Of a DNA stretch of 64,000 nucleotides, positions 43,226 to 55,262 are shown one piece after another (the stretch's first letter is position 1; the number at the start of each line of letters is the position of its first letter). The notes beneath the pieces were generated by a model. The model ran no database searches. It was not told the origin of the DNA and saw only the letters and a program-made list of their open reading frames with translations. The position numbers were made by a program, and so were the translations under genes. This stretch comes from Venturia oleaginea (lineage: Eukaryota > Ascomycota > Dothideomycetes > Venturiales > Venturiaceae): positions 744,001 to 808,000 of the forward strand of contig JABMLP010000012.1 of NCBI GenBank assembly GCA_013176395.1. Direction: 5' to 3'.

Positions 43226-45571
43226 TCATTTCGCAAAAGCAAACTACGCCTCAAAATTAGCAATAATCCCCACAAAGCCCGAAAGCGCCACAAGCTCACC
43301 GTTCTAGCCTCCTCAGGAGTGACATCGGATAGTTCCGACAAGTTATTGTCAATCAGTCCAAGCTTGTTGACGCGAATATTATACCACATCTCACTCCTGT
43401 CTCCTCCCAACTCATCGCCCATAATTTTCTTCTTCAAGTCGCGGATAAAGTCGTTGAAAATATCGGGCAACTCGAATTCCACCATTTCTTCTTTCATCAC
43501 TCTGATTGCTTCCACGGCACGCGCATATGCGCTGGAACCGATGCTGTGTCGTATGTACGATTGTACAATGACAGACATCTGCTTGACCGCGTCTCGAATC
43601 TGCGACATATCTTCTGTAGCGGATAGAATCTGCTTGAACTCTGGTATTGCGTTGTCGGCGCTAATTTTGGATCGCTTTTCTCGACCGAGCAGTTCCTCAA
43701 CGTTGAGGCCCGAGAGAGGTTTGTCCACATCTCGAGTCCGCTTCCTTCCTTTTTGTTTCGGCGGAACCTTTTTGACGTCGGCAACCTTGATAACCGCCTC
43801 TAATGACGACTGAGCTTTGGTCACCAGCTCTTCGGGAGGATTTGAGTACTTGAGTAAGATCGGCGCTGGTGGTGGTACCTCGTCTATTTTATTGACGGCG
43901 CGAAACTTGATTGCTGCTTTGAGACGATGCACCTTCAACGAGAATGTATCCTCGATAGGTGCGTACTCACGCCCATCCTCAAAGGTGGATATGTCCATAT
44001 CGTCCATATAATCGCCCATCGATGTCATGAGGCCCTCGTTTGGCAAATTTCGGTGCTGTGTTAGCTCCTTGCCGCCCACGGTGACAACCTTGTCAAGACG
44101 CGGGAAGATGTAAGAGCGAATATCTTCTGAAAATGGGAGTTCGGCGTCGATCAAGCACTCATGGTCACCCTCAATCTCTGGCGCGAGAAGGACGATGACA
44201 GGTCCCTTCGCGTAATTGTCTTTTGGTACGAATCGAGCGATGGCATATGTTTCCAGCTCCTGGAGTGCCCAGATGAACGATGAAAGTGCCATCTTTGCCT
44301 TGGGTGCAGGTTAGTGACTGACAATCCAACAAAGATACGAAGGGATGTGCATACCTTGTCATTGGCCTTGTTCGCAACGATTACATTGGTGTTAGACATG
44401 TTCATATGAAGTTCGTACTTATCCATGGGAATAAATCCAATGATGTCCAAGCCTGCGGTGATATCCATCCTCGTGACATTCTGATCGGATTCGCTGATGA
44501 ACACTGCGGTCCTGCCGTATTCGTACCCCTTGGCTAAATCCTCCCTTGGGACATCCTTCTTTCCACCTGGTGCATCGGGATCTTCGACCCAGTAGCCACG
44601 AGCGTTTTTGACGACCACCAAGTTGTTATCACCAGTACCGCCCATCTCCACATCTTCGCCAGCGCTAGAAGCTTGTGCCTGAGATGGCCCAGGTGCCATA
44701 CTCGCGCTCTCGACATGTTTGCTCGCTGTTGGTGCGGGAGCGACTCTGGTCCGAGGATATCGCTCCACATCAATGGCCATGGCCGATTCGTATTTTGCCG
44801 GCAAGCCAAGCGTTAGCAGACTTTTGTACGAAGCATTAGGCTTGGTGCTTTTCAATCGTGGAACACCCATCTCCGCAATAGCCTCAGCCATCGTTCCAAA
44901 TTGACCGTCGCATTCCTGTGCAAGCTCTCGCAATTGCTTCTCGTTTTCCGCCTTCACAGGCTCTTTGTCCTCCTCCTTGAAACCAAACTCGGCATCATCA
45001 AAATCCAGCCCAAGAATGACCAATTGAATATCGTCTTCTTTGAGTTGTCTGACGATATGCTTGTTATCATCATGATCCATGGGATTCATAGCATCAGTAA
45101 CAAGAACAATCTTCCTCACAAACTTGAGCTCTTTACAATGTTTGGTGATCATCTGCATCGCAACCACAATGGCCGCAATCCCATCGCCTTTATTCGTCAG
45201 ACTGGGTTTCAATTCATCACGCAATGTGTGCAAATCGGCCATCAGCGTCTGTTTGATGTCTTGAAGAACGGAGATATTTTCGTACCCCTCTTCCGCGTCG
45301 AGTTCATTGTTACTGACATCTGATCTAAGCGCAATGACGCCAACGCCAGCTGTCTTGCGAGCGGTCTCAACCTGTTCGTATGTTATCCATTAGCAATTGA
45401 CCACGAAATCAATGAGGTGTGCAAGGAATAGTCAATACATACCGTCGTCGTGATCTTGTCCCAAATATATTGCAAGGCCCAGTCTAGATCAGTCTGCTCG
45501 CGACCTTGATGCTTCTTTCCCATCGACTTTCCGACGTCGACAATGTAGACGGTAGCTTCCTTGTCCGCCAT
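43226..45571 (-). CDS. Ku80, DNA end-binding subunit of the Ku heterodimer
   Basis: Spliced model: complement of join 43226-43243, 43300-44292, 44355-45371, 45443-45571, giving 718 aa, the usual length for fungal Ku80. The N-terminal vWA-like domain ([20 protein letters not shown], then [15 protein letters not shown]) spans about residues 1-230. The beta-barrel that encircles DNA follows ([40 protein letters not shown], about 260-500), and the C-terminal helical arm ends [18 protein letters not shown]. The last exon is only 18 nt, reached through a 56-nt intron with a CTAAT branch site. Ku80 pairs with Ku70 to start non-homologous end joining and guards telomeres in the nucleus. It converges on the P450 gene, with 291 bp between stop codons. 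Confidence 0.95.
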
Positions 45572-46135
45572 GATGATTGATTTTAGAAGATTGATGATTT
45601 CCGCAGAATCATGGTTGTTGAAAGAGTGAAATCGCGGCGAAGCACAGTTCACGTTTAGGCAACAGAACGCGCTATCAGCTGATCATTTCAGGCACGTTGC
45701 TCAATTGTTTTACTACAGCAGTGGCTTCCTCAATGCTACCAGCTACTAAATAGATTTTACTATCCGCTACTTAAAATCGATATTGATAAGCTCTTAGCAA
45801 CTTCAGGACACGAATTAGCCCTAAATGTTTCCGATATGAATTCTAAGTTGATAGAGCCTTCTGATCAGTCAAAGTCGTGATGTCCAGGAACTCAAAACCT
45901 GTTCGACCTCTGACACGATGGCAAACAGAGCAACTCTTTCAGCACACCCAATCGAACTCTTAAAGTGTACTGAAGACGTCCATAGGTCATTCAAATAAGA
46001 TGCATATAACTACAGCCCTATTTCACAACCATGCAACGTATCAATGCAATATCCCCGAAACCCCATCATTGCAAACAATGCAAAGCAAACATAAACAAAG
46101 CCATAGAGTCCTAGATACTCCTTCGAAAATAAACT
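45572..46135. other. Intergenic stretch, no gene seen
   Basis: Between the Ku80 start and the GT90 3' end. No coding frame is supported. It contains the Ku80 promoter. Confidence 0.5.
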
Positions 46136-49100
46136 TCATGGCCCAGGGTATCCAATAACTTCGCGATTATCATCGATGATTCTACCATATCTGTATCGCT
46201 ATTAGTGTCGTATCTTTCTTTTAATATGCGAAGAAAAAACTTACTCAAGCAACAACCGAAAAAACCAGACCTCAAAATCCTCATTCCGCAACGCCTTTTT
46301 CGCCCACTCCTTCCCTTGCTTCGCTAATTTGGGCGCCTGCTCTTTTCCGCTTGGCTCGCTAGCAAAATATCGTACAGACTCCAGCCACTCATCTCCTTTC
46401 AGCGAGAGGGGAATATAATGTACCCAAGGTTTTAGCCAGTCCATATGCCATTCTTGGAAAATGGACATCTTGTGGACCAAGCTGTTGCTCCTCAGGAAAG
46501 CGTAGAAACGTCCACTGAACGCATTTCCGTCCATGTCGAGGAGAAACTTATATTTCCACGCATCTTGTTGGTCGACGCGCTCACCGACGCTGAAAAATTC
46601 CTTTTGTGCATCGCAGTCTCCTGGGTCGCATTGTCCCACATGTGAAAATTTCACATCGACGATGTCGGTATAATCCTTGCGAGAAACATCCTTGGAAAGC
46701 CACTTGTGTTCGCCAGCTTCGCCCTTGTCCTCGAGAATCCTCGTTGTATCAGGAGCGCTCATCTTGCGAACAACTCGTTGACGGTGTTGGCGCCGCCATC
46801 CACCATTTCGGCTGAATCCACCTGTCGTTGATCCTCGCCAGTACATTTGATTCTTCTTCTTATCCCAGGACATGTCTTTCCAAGGATCGTAGTCAACCTT
46901 GCCAGCCCAGTACCATGGACTCGGATATATGATGTCCTGAAAACTGCTGATCTTACTCTGGGAGAAGATAGGAAACAAATCTTGGACGATATTGAAGGCG
47001 TTTGGTCTGTCAAAAAATCCGTACGTCTCACGCAATGAAGGTGAGTTGCATATGTTAGAGAATGCGGTGTGGTTATAGATGAAACCCAGATCTCCAAATG
47101 CATAAGAGGTGATATTGTCTCGCGAGGTGTCCTCGAAGTCACGAGCCGGAGAGTCCGGCGAGCATGACGCACGAGAATGCGACCATGTATGCTGGTGGGC
47201 GAACTTGTTGAAACGGGTAGTTTTGACTTCTTTGATACGCTTTCCATCGGACAAATCTTTGGGACGAGCCGAGAAGTCGTTGAGGGGGTGCTTGTTGGCG
47301 AGAGCAGTTGGCATGCGCTTGCTTTTCGCGATATTGACCAAGTGGGCCAAATGATCGGAGGGAAGAATGACACGAGGTTCGTCGTGAACATTGAACGGCA
47401 AATCCATGTCCGGCAAATATCGAACAGTTTCATTCATCATTCCCATCGTGGCATGAACTTGCCAATCTGCACCTCCTTCTGTTTTGACCACTTCTCCGTT
47501 GCGGATCAAGAGAGTCATCAGCATGTTTTGATAACCTATCGCTTCTGTGACGCGTGAACGAATCACAGACGGTTCCACGGCCCAGAAAGGCAACAATTGG
47601 TTGTGGATAGTGTCATACTCGTCAATGAGCTGCACACCTTTCCGTTTAGCATATTCGTACCATATATCAAATTTTGGTGGCGGCGGAAGGCCATACCTGC
47701 GGCGGTATTCTGCAACAGCTTCCGCCAGAGTACTGGACTGAGATTTAAGCAATTCGTTGAATTGAACGTCTGCAGATTTTATGAGCTGGTCGATTGGGTG
47801 CGAGCTCCTATCTGCCTGGACCAGAGGTCCCATGGCCTGGACGGGTGGTTCAACTGGGAATGGCGCAAACTGCCTGCGGCGAGAGAACAAGCGATGCGAA
47901 GTTGAGGCATTATAGCAGAAAAATAGCAGAGAGCAGGCTGCGAGAAGTGTCGTGAATTGTTTGGCCTTCATTCTCCTCCTGGAGGACGGGAATACCGGGA
48001 ATGCTTGGGCGTCATCGAAAATGATCAAGGTCGCCATAGTGTAGAGAGTCGTAAGCCAAAGGTCCCACAAGGAATGGTAGACAACAACTCTGGAGATGAG
48101 AGTGGACAAGAGAGCAAGTAACGAGACGTCTAATGCTCCCTGTCGGTGAATCTGCAAGAGTTTGAAAAAGAACGTTAGCAATGTTCCTGTAAAAAGGACA
48201 CAAAATCGACTTGAAGGATGGAGATAAAGTAATTTGTTACAGATAATAGCCGGCCATAGTTCTGCAACATGCTTAATTGGGTGGCAAGAGGGTTGGCAGG
48301 TGCACGTCTCGAGCACTTTATATGCAAAGTAGTAATTGGAGGAGGAATAAAGCCAGGTTTCGAGTGGCAGAGGAATCCAATAATACTATGGAGATCGAAT
48401 GCTTACCATAGCTGTCAAGAGCAAAGCTCTGGCCGCGCCCAAAATGATTCCAATCAGGTCATTAGTCGAATTCCATTGGTTGTAGAGTACCATAACAAGC
48501 TTCAGGTTGGCCTTTTGGCTGTCGATTGGACCAGACTGGGGCCTGTATCTCCATTCGTATCGCTTGAAGTTTTCGGACGATAGCGAAGCGATTAGACATA
48601 CTACAGCAACTGCTACTGCCATGTCGCGCATGGTAATCATAGCCTCTTCTGACGCTTCTTCTTGACGCTGGGGAGCAGGCTTGACTACGAGTGCATTGGG
48701 AGTCGTAGGAGGACTGTGGCGGCCTTCTTCGTCATGTCCCAGGGAGTATTCCAAAAGAAGCAATGCACCAGCTGTGAAGAATACGCTGCATAATCCCAGA
48801 ACACCAATGTGAAATCGGACAAAGGCGCAGCTCAGTGCTACCAAGCTTGCACCAGTTGTGATTGTGAGAAGTCTGATTGTGCCTGTAGCTCGAATCCGCG
48901 TGAGTGTGCAAGGGCGATCTGAAGGAGGACTGCTCGTGTGACTCTCGTCCAAGGCAGTTCGGATGAGAAGGTAGATTGCGGCCGGGAGAAGAGACTAAGT
49001 AATGGTTAGACAGTGAGTTTGCCATGTATCGTTTGCGCAAGCCGTACCTGGCACCACCACAAAGCATCTCTGTCATCGGATGCTCGTTCGCATATTTGTG

Positions 49101-49350
49101 CCAGTGCATACAAGACGCCGGACAACCAGGTCAACCGTCTCTTGTAGGGGCTCCCTTTGCCGAATTGCATCCCAACCTTGACTCCATAATACAGAGCCAC
49201 AGAGAGCCATGCTACTGCATTAACGAAGAGCGAGTGCCTGGCGGGAGTCGTCACCGTTGACAGAGCGGAGGTGACAACGAGCAGGAAGGGAAACAGGGCG
49301 GGCCAGAAACGAAGGACATTCTGCTGCGCCTGTTGTAGGGAAGGTCGCAT
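46136..49350 (-). CDS. Multi-pass CAP10-type glycosyltransferase (GT90)
   Basis: Spliced model: complement of join 46136-46190, 46245-48271, 48407-48994, 49048-49350, giving about 990 aa. The first 400 residues contain some eleven hydrophobic segments (such as ALFPFLLVVTSALSTV, LGLCSVFFTAGALLLLEYSL and LDVSLLALLSTLIS). The C-terminal half is a CAP10/DUF821 catalytic domain with NQMYWRGSTTGGFSRNGGW near residue 775, YKFLLDMDGNAFSGR near 873, and the closing DFEVWFFRLLLE-YGRIIDD across the last intron. Related enzymes include the Cryptococcus capsule xylosyltransferase and POGLUT-type transferases. It probably acts in the Golgi on cell-wall or secreted glycans. The acceptor of intron 2 (AATTAAG, 135-nt intron) is the least certain junction. 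Confidence 0.85.
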
Positions 49351-49851
49351 CGAGGAGCTGGAGGTTGGCTTCGAATAATCATGTCATTGGGCGCGATGGT
49401 GATGGGCATTGGTATTGGAGCTCTCGCTTCCAACAAATACGATGAGTTGTCCTGGAGTGGAGGCGGCTCATATCCAAGTTAATCAATCCAGCCTCTCTAG
49501 CTCCATTAGATAATTCTGCCCAGGCGTCCCCCTTTGCGTATGCCTACTTTTCTTTTGCCAAACTCACACATGGCAAATGTCAAACACTTCAGTACGACAA
49601 TAGCATTGTGAATGTGTGTTCGCGTCTTTGTGCAACTGCCTGAACACTATCTATCCCGAGGTCCTCACCAATTCTACTTAATTTTCAATCTCACCTTTTC
49701 CTTGCGCTAGAAGCAGCTTTACTGTAGTCAAGCTCCCTTACGGCCCTTTCAAGTGTTACCAACAATTACTTCACCCGTCCAAATGTATCCAAATGCTTGT
49801 TCAGAATCACCAACAACAGTGCTTATCGAGAGTCAAACACCGCGAACCGAT
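49351..49851. other. Intergenic stretch, no gene seen
   Basis: The GT90 promoter side and the 3' side of the cysteine dioxygenase gene, which point the same way. No coding frame is supported. Confidence 0.5.
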
Positions 49852-50669
49852 TCAGAGTTTCTGGCCCGAAAAGTCCTCCGAATACTCCCCAGAATGATCC
49901 GAATAATAATGGTTCTGGGGGACCACTGTCGCGTTGCCTGTCTTCTCGCAAAACCTGAAGCAGCTGCCGTAAGGAGGTGTGTATACTTGGAAAGAGTTAA
50001 CGACAGGCTGCAAAGCACGCCTGCAACGACTTACAATGTAAAGATACAGCGAACTCGTTTGGATTCGGGTTTGAGATTCTATGCAAGCCTACCGTGTCTG
50101 GAAACATAGTTAGATTGCTATGGAAAGTGTAACAAGCCTGCTGGCTTAAGGACGAAGAGCACACCTGACATGTAGGCAACTTCGTTCGCATTGTAGATCG
50201 TCTCTTTCATGACGGCAGGCGGCGCGGATACACCCTGCTTAATCAAAGACTGATCTGGCCAGGCATATAAGGTCTCCTTGAGCGAGCCCTTCAAGACCTT
50301 CATCAAACAGTGGGCTCCAGAGTGATCATGAACTGGACTGGCTTTTCCTGGGCTCCAAACCAAGATGAGCTTGGAGGAAGTTAGCAAAGCCAATTACACC
50401 GGCTCGAGATGACTCACCAGGTTGCTTTTGCCATTACCTTTGTCGACAAGATTTCGAGTATAGGGTCTGCTACTGTCTGCCAACGCATACTTTCTCCACT
50501 CCTTTTCGTCGCTGAGATAATCTTCCATGACGGAGCGGAGCTCTGTATCATCCACGTCTTCAGAGTTGATGCCAGACGAGGGACCAAGAATGTCCTTGAT
50601 GTCCTTTACGAGGCCATGGAAAAGATCTGATGGATTCGGCGTGATATCCGTATGTTCGTGGTTAGCCAT
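49852..50669 (-). CDS. Cysteine dioxygenase
   Basis: Spliced model: complement of join 49852-49985, 50035-50097, 50165-50369, 50418-50669, giving 217 aa. It oxidises L-cysteine to cysteine sulfinate with O2 in the cytosol, controlling cysteine level and feeding taurine/sulfate formation. The iron ligands of the family are all present: His98 and His100 in [11 protein letters not shown], and His158 in VGLHRISN. Cys105 and Tyr175 (SLHLYTPP) form the known Cys-Tyr cofactor pair, with the His-to-Tyr spacing of 17 seen in the mammalian enzyme. The correct frame requires the CCAG acceptor at 50098-50100, not the nearer CATAG. It is divergent from DRG1. Confidence 0.92.
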
Positions 50670-51345
50670 GGCTGGAAATTTCGAGTAAGAACTGATTGAT
50701 CTTTATCGGAGAGGGTTCCTGGCTGAAAAGGGATAAACGAGACGCTACAATCTATGGATTCACATTTAGCATATGTGGTCTTGACCGCTTTGATGAAGCA
50801 TACCAATGAATCGTTGCTGTTGAAGTAAAAACAGCGGACAGATGGGTAGATAGCATAAACCTATGCTGTCTAATGCGACAAAGATAGCGGTTTGAGCAAC
50901 GGAAGAGTAGTGGTTATGACCAAGGGATCAGCTGCTGTTTGCAAGAGCGTTTGTGAAGAAAATGTAGAGTAGGGAGTACTGAGGGAGGAGACAAGTAAGC
51001 ATCAAGGCGGTGATACCGGATCCTGAACCTCCAAATCATGCTCGTTTGGTACGAGCAAAGGCCAACGATACAGGCGACCCATGAAGTCGCCCATTGTTCC
51101 AGACTGATATTGATGGATGTACGTGTTAAAGGGGCGCAGTTAGCCGACCTGGAGAATTTTATAGTCGCCGAAGTCACAGCATGTGCAGGTGCTGATCACG
51201 TCTTTCTCAAATCTTGCCTCATCGTCATTGGCTTAGCACCCCTCCCAAAATTCAACTCCCAAGATCAAGAGTACTTTCGAACACCCATCGTAAGAACGAC
51301 ACTCATACCAGACACTTAGCGAGAAGAGAGAAAAGACCGCCCATC
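50670..51345. promoter_or_regulatory. Shared divergent promoter of cysteine dioxygenase and DRG1
   Basis: 676 bp between two start codons on opposite strands, without a supported gene inside. A common control region is inferred from layout only. I see no factor-binding site I would name. Confidence 0.45.
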
Positions 51346-52777
51346 ATGTCGACCACCGTGGAAAAGGCGAGTTGCGCATGGAATCATTGCAGCGGGTTTG
51401 CGCTAACAAATTAAAGATCAAGCATATCGAAGAAGAAGTCCGTCCTCCCTTTGCCAAAGTCCTACGAATACTTCGATCCAGATGACTGACACACCTATAG
51501 ATGGCCAAGACCCAAAAGAACAAGGCCACCTCGTTTCATTTGGGTACGACTATCCTCAGTCGGCAGAGTGCAGACGTCGGCTAATGGGATGCAAAAGGAC
51601 AATTGAAGGCAAAGCTAGCTAAGCTCAAGCGCGAGCTTCTAACCCCAACTTCGAGCGGCGGAGGAGGTGGAGGTGAGCTATTCCTCTTCACGCTTACGAC
51701 GCCCGAATACTCATAAAATACGTAGTTGGTTTCGATGTGGCAAGAACAGGTGTAGCCAGTGTGGGCTTCATTGGTTTCCCGTCTGTTGGAAAGAGTACTC
51801 TGATGAGTAGAATCACTGGACAGCACTCAGAAGCGGCAGCATACGAGTTCACAACCTTGACCACAGTTCCTGGACAAGTCTTATACAATGGAGCGAAGAT
51901 TCAAATGCTGGACTTGCCGGGTATCATTCAAGGTGCAAAAGACGGCAAAGGTCGTGGTCGCCAGGTCATTGCCGTAGCGAAGACGTGCAATCTGATCTTC
52001 ATCGTTCTCGACGTGAACAAGCCTCTCACCGATAAGAGGATCATTGAGAACGAATTGGAAGGTTTCGGCATCAGGATCAATAAGAGCCCGCCAAACATCG
52101 TCTACAGAAAAAAGGACAAGGGAGGTCTCAACATCACCAACACAGTTCCATTGACGCATATCAGCCATGACGAGATCAAGGCCGTCATGGGCGAGTATAA
52201 AATATCCTCTGCGGATATTGCCATACGTTGCGATGCCACCATTGATGATCTCATCGATATCTTGGAGGCCAAGAGTCGCGCCTACATCCCAGTCATTTAT
52301 GCCTTGAATAAGATCGATGCCATTTCTATTGAAGAGCTTGATCTCCTGTACCGTATTCCGAACGCCTGTCCCATCAGCTCTGAGCATGGCTGGAATATAG
52401 ACGAGCTTCTTGAACAGATGTGGGAGAAATTAAACCTCCGACGAGTCTATACCAAGCCAAAGGGAAAGATGCCTGACTACAACGCCCCTGTAGTCCTGAG
52501 GTCAACGGCATGCACCGTGGAAGATTTTGTACGTTTCCCAGTTCTACTTTTGATGACCCCAACTCATTCTCCTAGTGTAATGGAATTCATAAGACGATCG
52601 TCGAGCAATTTAAGCAGGCCATCGTGTATAGCAAGTCTGTAAAGCATCAGCCTCAGCGCGTAGGACTGTCGCACGAGTTGGCAGACGAAGACATCAGTAA
52701 GCCAATTCTGTGGTGGAACGCAGACACGGCGAGAATTTTTAACTTACCCCATCGTAGTCACTATCATCAAACGCTGA
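51346..52777 (+). CDS. Developmentally regulated GTP-binding protein 1 (DRG1/Rbg1)
   Basis: Spliced model: join 51346-51366, 51417-51437, 51501-51543, 51598-51672, 51726-52528, 52576-52696, 52758-52777, giving 367 aa, the family length. Order: N-terminal helix ([20 protein letters not shown]), G1 loop GFPSVGKST at 70-78, switch region TTLTTVPG, G3 [17 protein letters not shown]4 NKID, then the TGS domain ([20 protein letters not shown]). DRG1 with its partner Dfrp1 binds ribosomes and supports translation. Intron 1 starts with GC (AAG-GCGAGT) instead of GT, and intron 2 has the weak donor GTCCGT. Both are forced by the conserved protein sequence. Seven exons is many for this window. Confidence 0.93.
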
Positions 52778-53251
52778 TCAAAGAATATCATCGCTTCGCG
52801 GTAGCGCCATGTTAGGGAGTCTCGAGCAGATCTGATGACCAAATATAGAATTGAAGATGTCGATCACGATCTTTCGGGACCCGTCGAGTGGTAGTGGAAG
52901 CAAGGGAGGAGGGCGAACCTCGCCGTCGGAGGCGAAGGACGACAAAGGAAAGCAAGACGGTTGTCCAAGTGTCCGGAAGGTAAAGAGCAGGGCAAATTGC
53001 AGGTCAGTACTCTGGACGGCCCTTGTTGCACTACATGTCTCATCCTTGAAGTCGAATGGAAAGCCGTTGCGGCGAAGTCGTGGGCGGATTGGCCACGGTA
53101 GCAAGGTCACCAATGATGTATAGGACGGGACTGTTCTGGGACGGAGAAGCTTACGAATTGAAGTCATAGCCGCAATTAATTCTTCAGGAAGTGGACGCGA
53201 TCCGCCATTCTGTGGTGCTAAGGCTGGGTACGTTGCGATCGCGCCAGTCAT
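52778..53251 (-). CDS. Unrecognised 157-aa open frame
   Basis: Open from ATG 53251 to a stop adjoining the last base of DRG1 on the other strand. The sequence is proline/arginine-rich (RKLLRPRTVPSYTSLVTLLP) with no domain, signal peptide or intron that I recognise. Part of it is antisense to the likely DRG1 3' untranslated region. It may be a chance frame, and I keep it only because it is the longest open frame in this gap and starts at ATG. Confidence 0.25.
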   Translation of the reverse strand: MTGAIATYPALAPQNGGSRPLPEELIAAMTSIRKLLRPRTVPSYTSLVTLLPWPIRPRLRRNGFPFDFKDETCSATRAVQSTDLQFALLFTFRTLGQPSCFPLSSFASDGEVRPPPLLPLPLDGSRKIVIDIFNSIFGHQICSRLPNMALPRSDDIL

Positions 53252-54310
53252 CTGTCAATGTCATCATGGCTTTTTCTGCCAGGTAATTACTGGCACCAAG
53301 CAAGTCATCCTGTCAGGGGCCGCATGGAAATTGGACCGTCTTTCGCGGGTAATCATGTTGCGAACAGCGTTGTCTACTCTTTAATCAATAGAAGCATTTC
53401 CAAGGTTTGTTTTTGTTTTCGTAAATATAGGGCCCACGTTGGTCTTGAAGGCTTGCGTGCGTATCATGGTCTGTCTCAAAGGGGATGAAAACGTCTTTCA
53501 TGGTCTCAATCCAGACCTTGCTCTGGGCCGGGACATGGCCCATGGCTCATTTTGACCCTTGAATTCTTCAAGCAGGCGGTATTCTTATTCGCTAGAATAT
53601 GCTGCGGCGTCGGCCAATGGTTTGCTCAGGGCGAGGAAATGCAGTCTCGGTGGAGGATTCCGACCCCACTCATATCGAAGCGCCCTTGTCCGTGGCTGCC
53701 GACGATCCCCTGACAGGCGTTGAGACTTGAGAGTGAGCCGTCCTGTAGTGTCATAACTTGTGCCCATCCTGATCTAGTCGTCCTGTGGTGTTTGCAATTG
53801 TACAGCAATGGCAATTTTTGAAGATTCGTGCTCGGCGAGGTTGTAGCGAAGCGAGACAGATCTGCACTCCACAAAGGGGCATGCGTATCGAAGCAGCCGC
53901 CACCCGTCGTGGTGAAAAACGCCGACCTTTGAACTGATATGCAGTTGGCCCGAAAGGCACAGCCGGGCCAACCCATCAGCATTCATCCAAATGCAAAAAG
54001 GAAAGACTCTCAACGGGGCCATCGTGGAGGCACGCCACGGACGGGGAAAGGCGGTGGTTGTTGGAAGCATCGAGAGGCTTAGCGAGGTTTGTTCTTCCAG
54101 CAATCAACAAGTATTTATGGCCATTGCAGTCCCGAGTGAGGGAGTTGTTGAGAGTCGGTCTCATGTCCTGGCAATATATCGCCGGCGAGGTCACGTACAC
54201 GTACCTCGAACTGGCTCTAGCAAGCTGTCCTTGATATGAGGTACCACGCAGGCGGAACGTAGATTGATTGCAACATGCGCACTATCCAGGTATCGGTCTG
54301 TTGTCGAATC

Positions 54311-54340
54311 GGTATCAGTTGGTATCAGTTGGTATCAGTT
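54311..54340. repeat. 10-bp tandem repeat (GGTATCAGTT)x3
   Basis: Three perfect copies in non-coding DNA upstream of the CENP-B-like gene. Confidence 0.95.
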
Positions 54341-54582
54341 GATTAGTACGATGGTGCAAGGTTGGCAGCAGAAGGGAGCTTGGAGTGATAGCGTGTGTAG
54401 GTATAGTTGCCAGACATGCCCATTGGCTGCAGCGTCGGCTCTCCCCAGACTAAGCCGCTTTGGACATGGCGCTAATCCCAACGCTCTCGCGCCGCAGTGG
54501 CTTGCAAGGCTTGCAGGCTTGCACTGGCTTGCACTGGCTGAAGAGCTTGGTGCTGTGGGTGCTGGTGCTCATGGGTCCCGGA

Positions 54583-54672
54583 CGCTCAGACCCCAGACGC
54601 TCAGGCCCAAGGCGCTCAGGCCCAAGGCGCTCAGGCCCCAGGTGCCCAAGCCCCAGGCTCTCAGGCCCCCGG
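54583..54672. repeat. 15-bp GC-rich tandem repeat, six units
   Basis: Units follow CGCTCAGGCCCAAGG with drift toward the right end. A related CTTGCACTGG repeat lies just left (about 54505-54540). Because 15 is a multiple of three, it creates spurious long frames on both strands. Confidence 0.9.
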
Positions 54673-55262
54673 CCCCAGGCGCTCCACCACCAGAAACTCC
54701 GCTGAGGGATGCCAGCCCCAGCCCACCCACCACCAGCCCTGTCTCCTGGCAGAAAAAAGCCATGTCCATCGTCCATCATGGGCAGAACAATTGCTAGAGC
54801 TTCCGAAACAGCACAGGGGCCATGCTTTGCACCATGTCCCGCCTGCTTCCCGCATTGCATATGGCATCCGCACTCCCAAGCCTTGCCTCTTGCCTGCTTC
54901 TGCTTTCCATCTACGCTCCCTTTTCTTTCGACTGCTTGCTACTACTGTACCCTCAACACTACTGCTGCACACTACTGCCCTGTCAAAAGGCTGTCTTCTC
55001 GCCTCACATGTAGCAAACGCATGCGCGCAGCGGCACCTGTTCACTTGCTCCTGCACCTAACCGCTTCGTGGACTAAGACGAGTCGCACGGCCCGTTGTTG
55101 CTCTGTCTCCGCTTTGCCCATATACCTCCAGGAACTCCATCCCACCTGTATGCAGCCTGCCGACATTGAGGTCACTCTTTCCAGGAACCACGTTTAGATC
55201 CAGCTGTCACTGTCAAACCTTATCCCATCTGCCATTCCTAACATTTTAGAAGAACATTGACC

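Larger units (their letters stand above)
53252..55262. other. Two-kilobase gap upstream of the CENP-B-like gene
   Basis: Open frames here are artefacts of C-rich repeats. It contains a 10-bp and a 15-bp tandem repeat, listed separately, and a C/T-rich stretch near 54900-55250 typical of a fungal 5' untranslated leader. No gene is supported. Confidence 0.5.

Noticed and set aside
41116..45571. P450 and neighbours as a secondary-metabolite gene cluster
   Set aside because: No synthase, transferase or cluster regulator adjoins; Ku80 and GT90 are unrelated housekeeping genes.
54264..55197. Several long proline/arginine/serine frames on both strands
   Set aside because: They arise from the 15-bp GC-rich repeat, whose length is a multiple of three and opens all frames.
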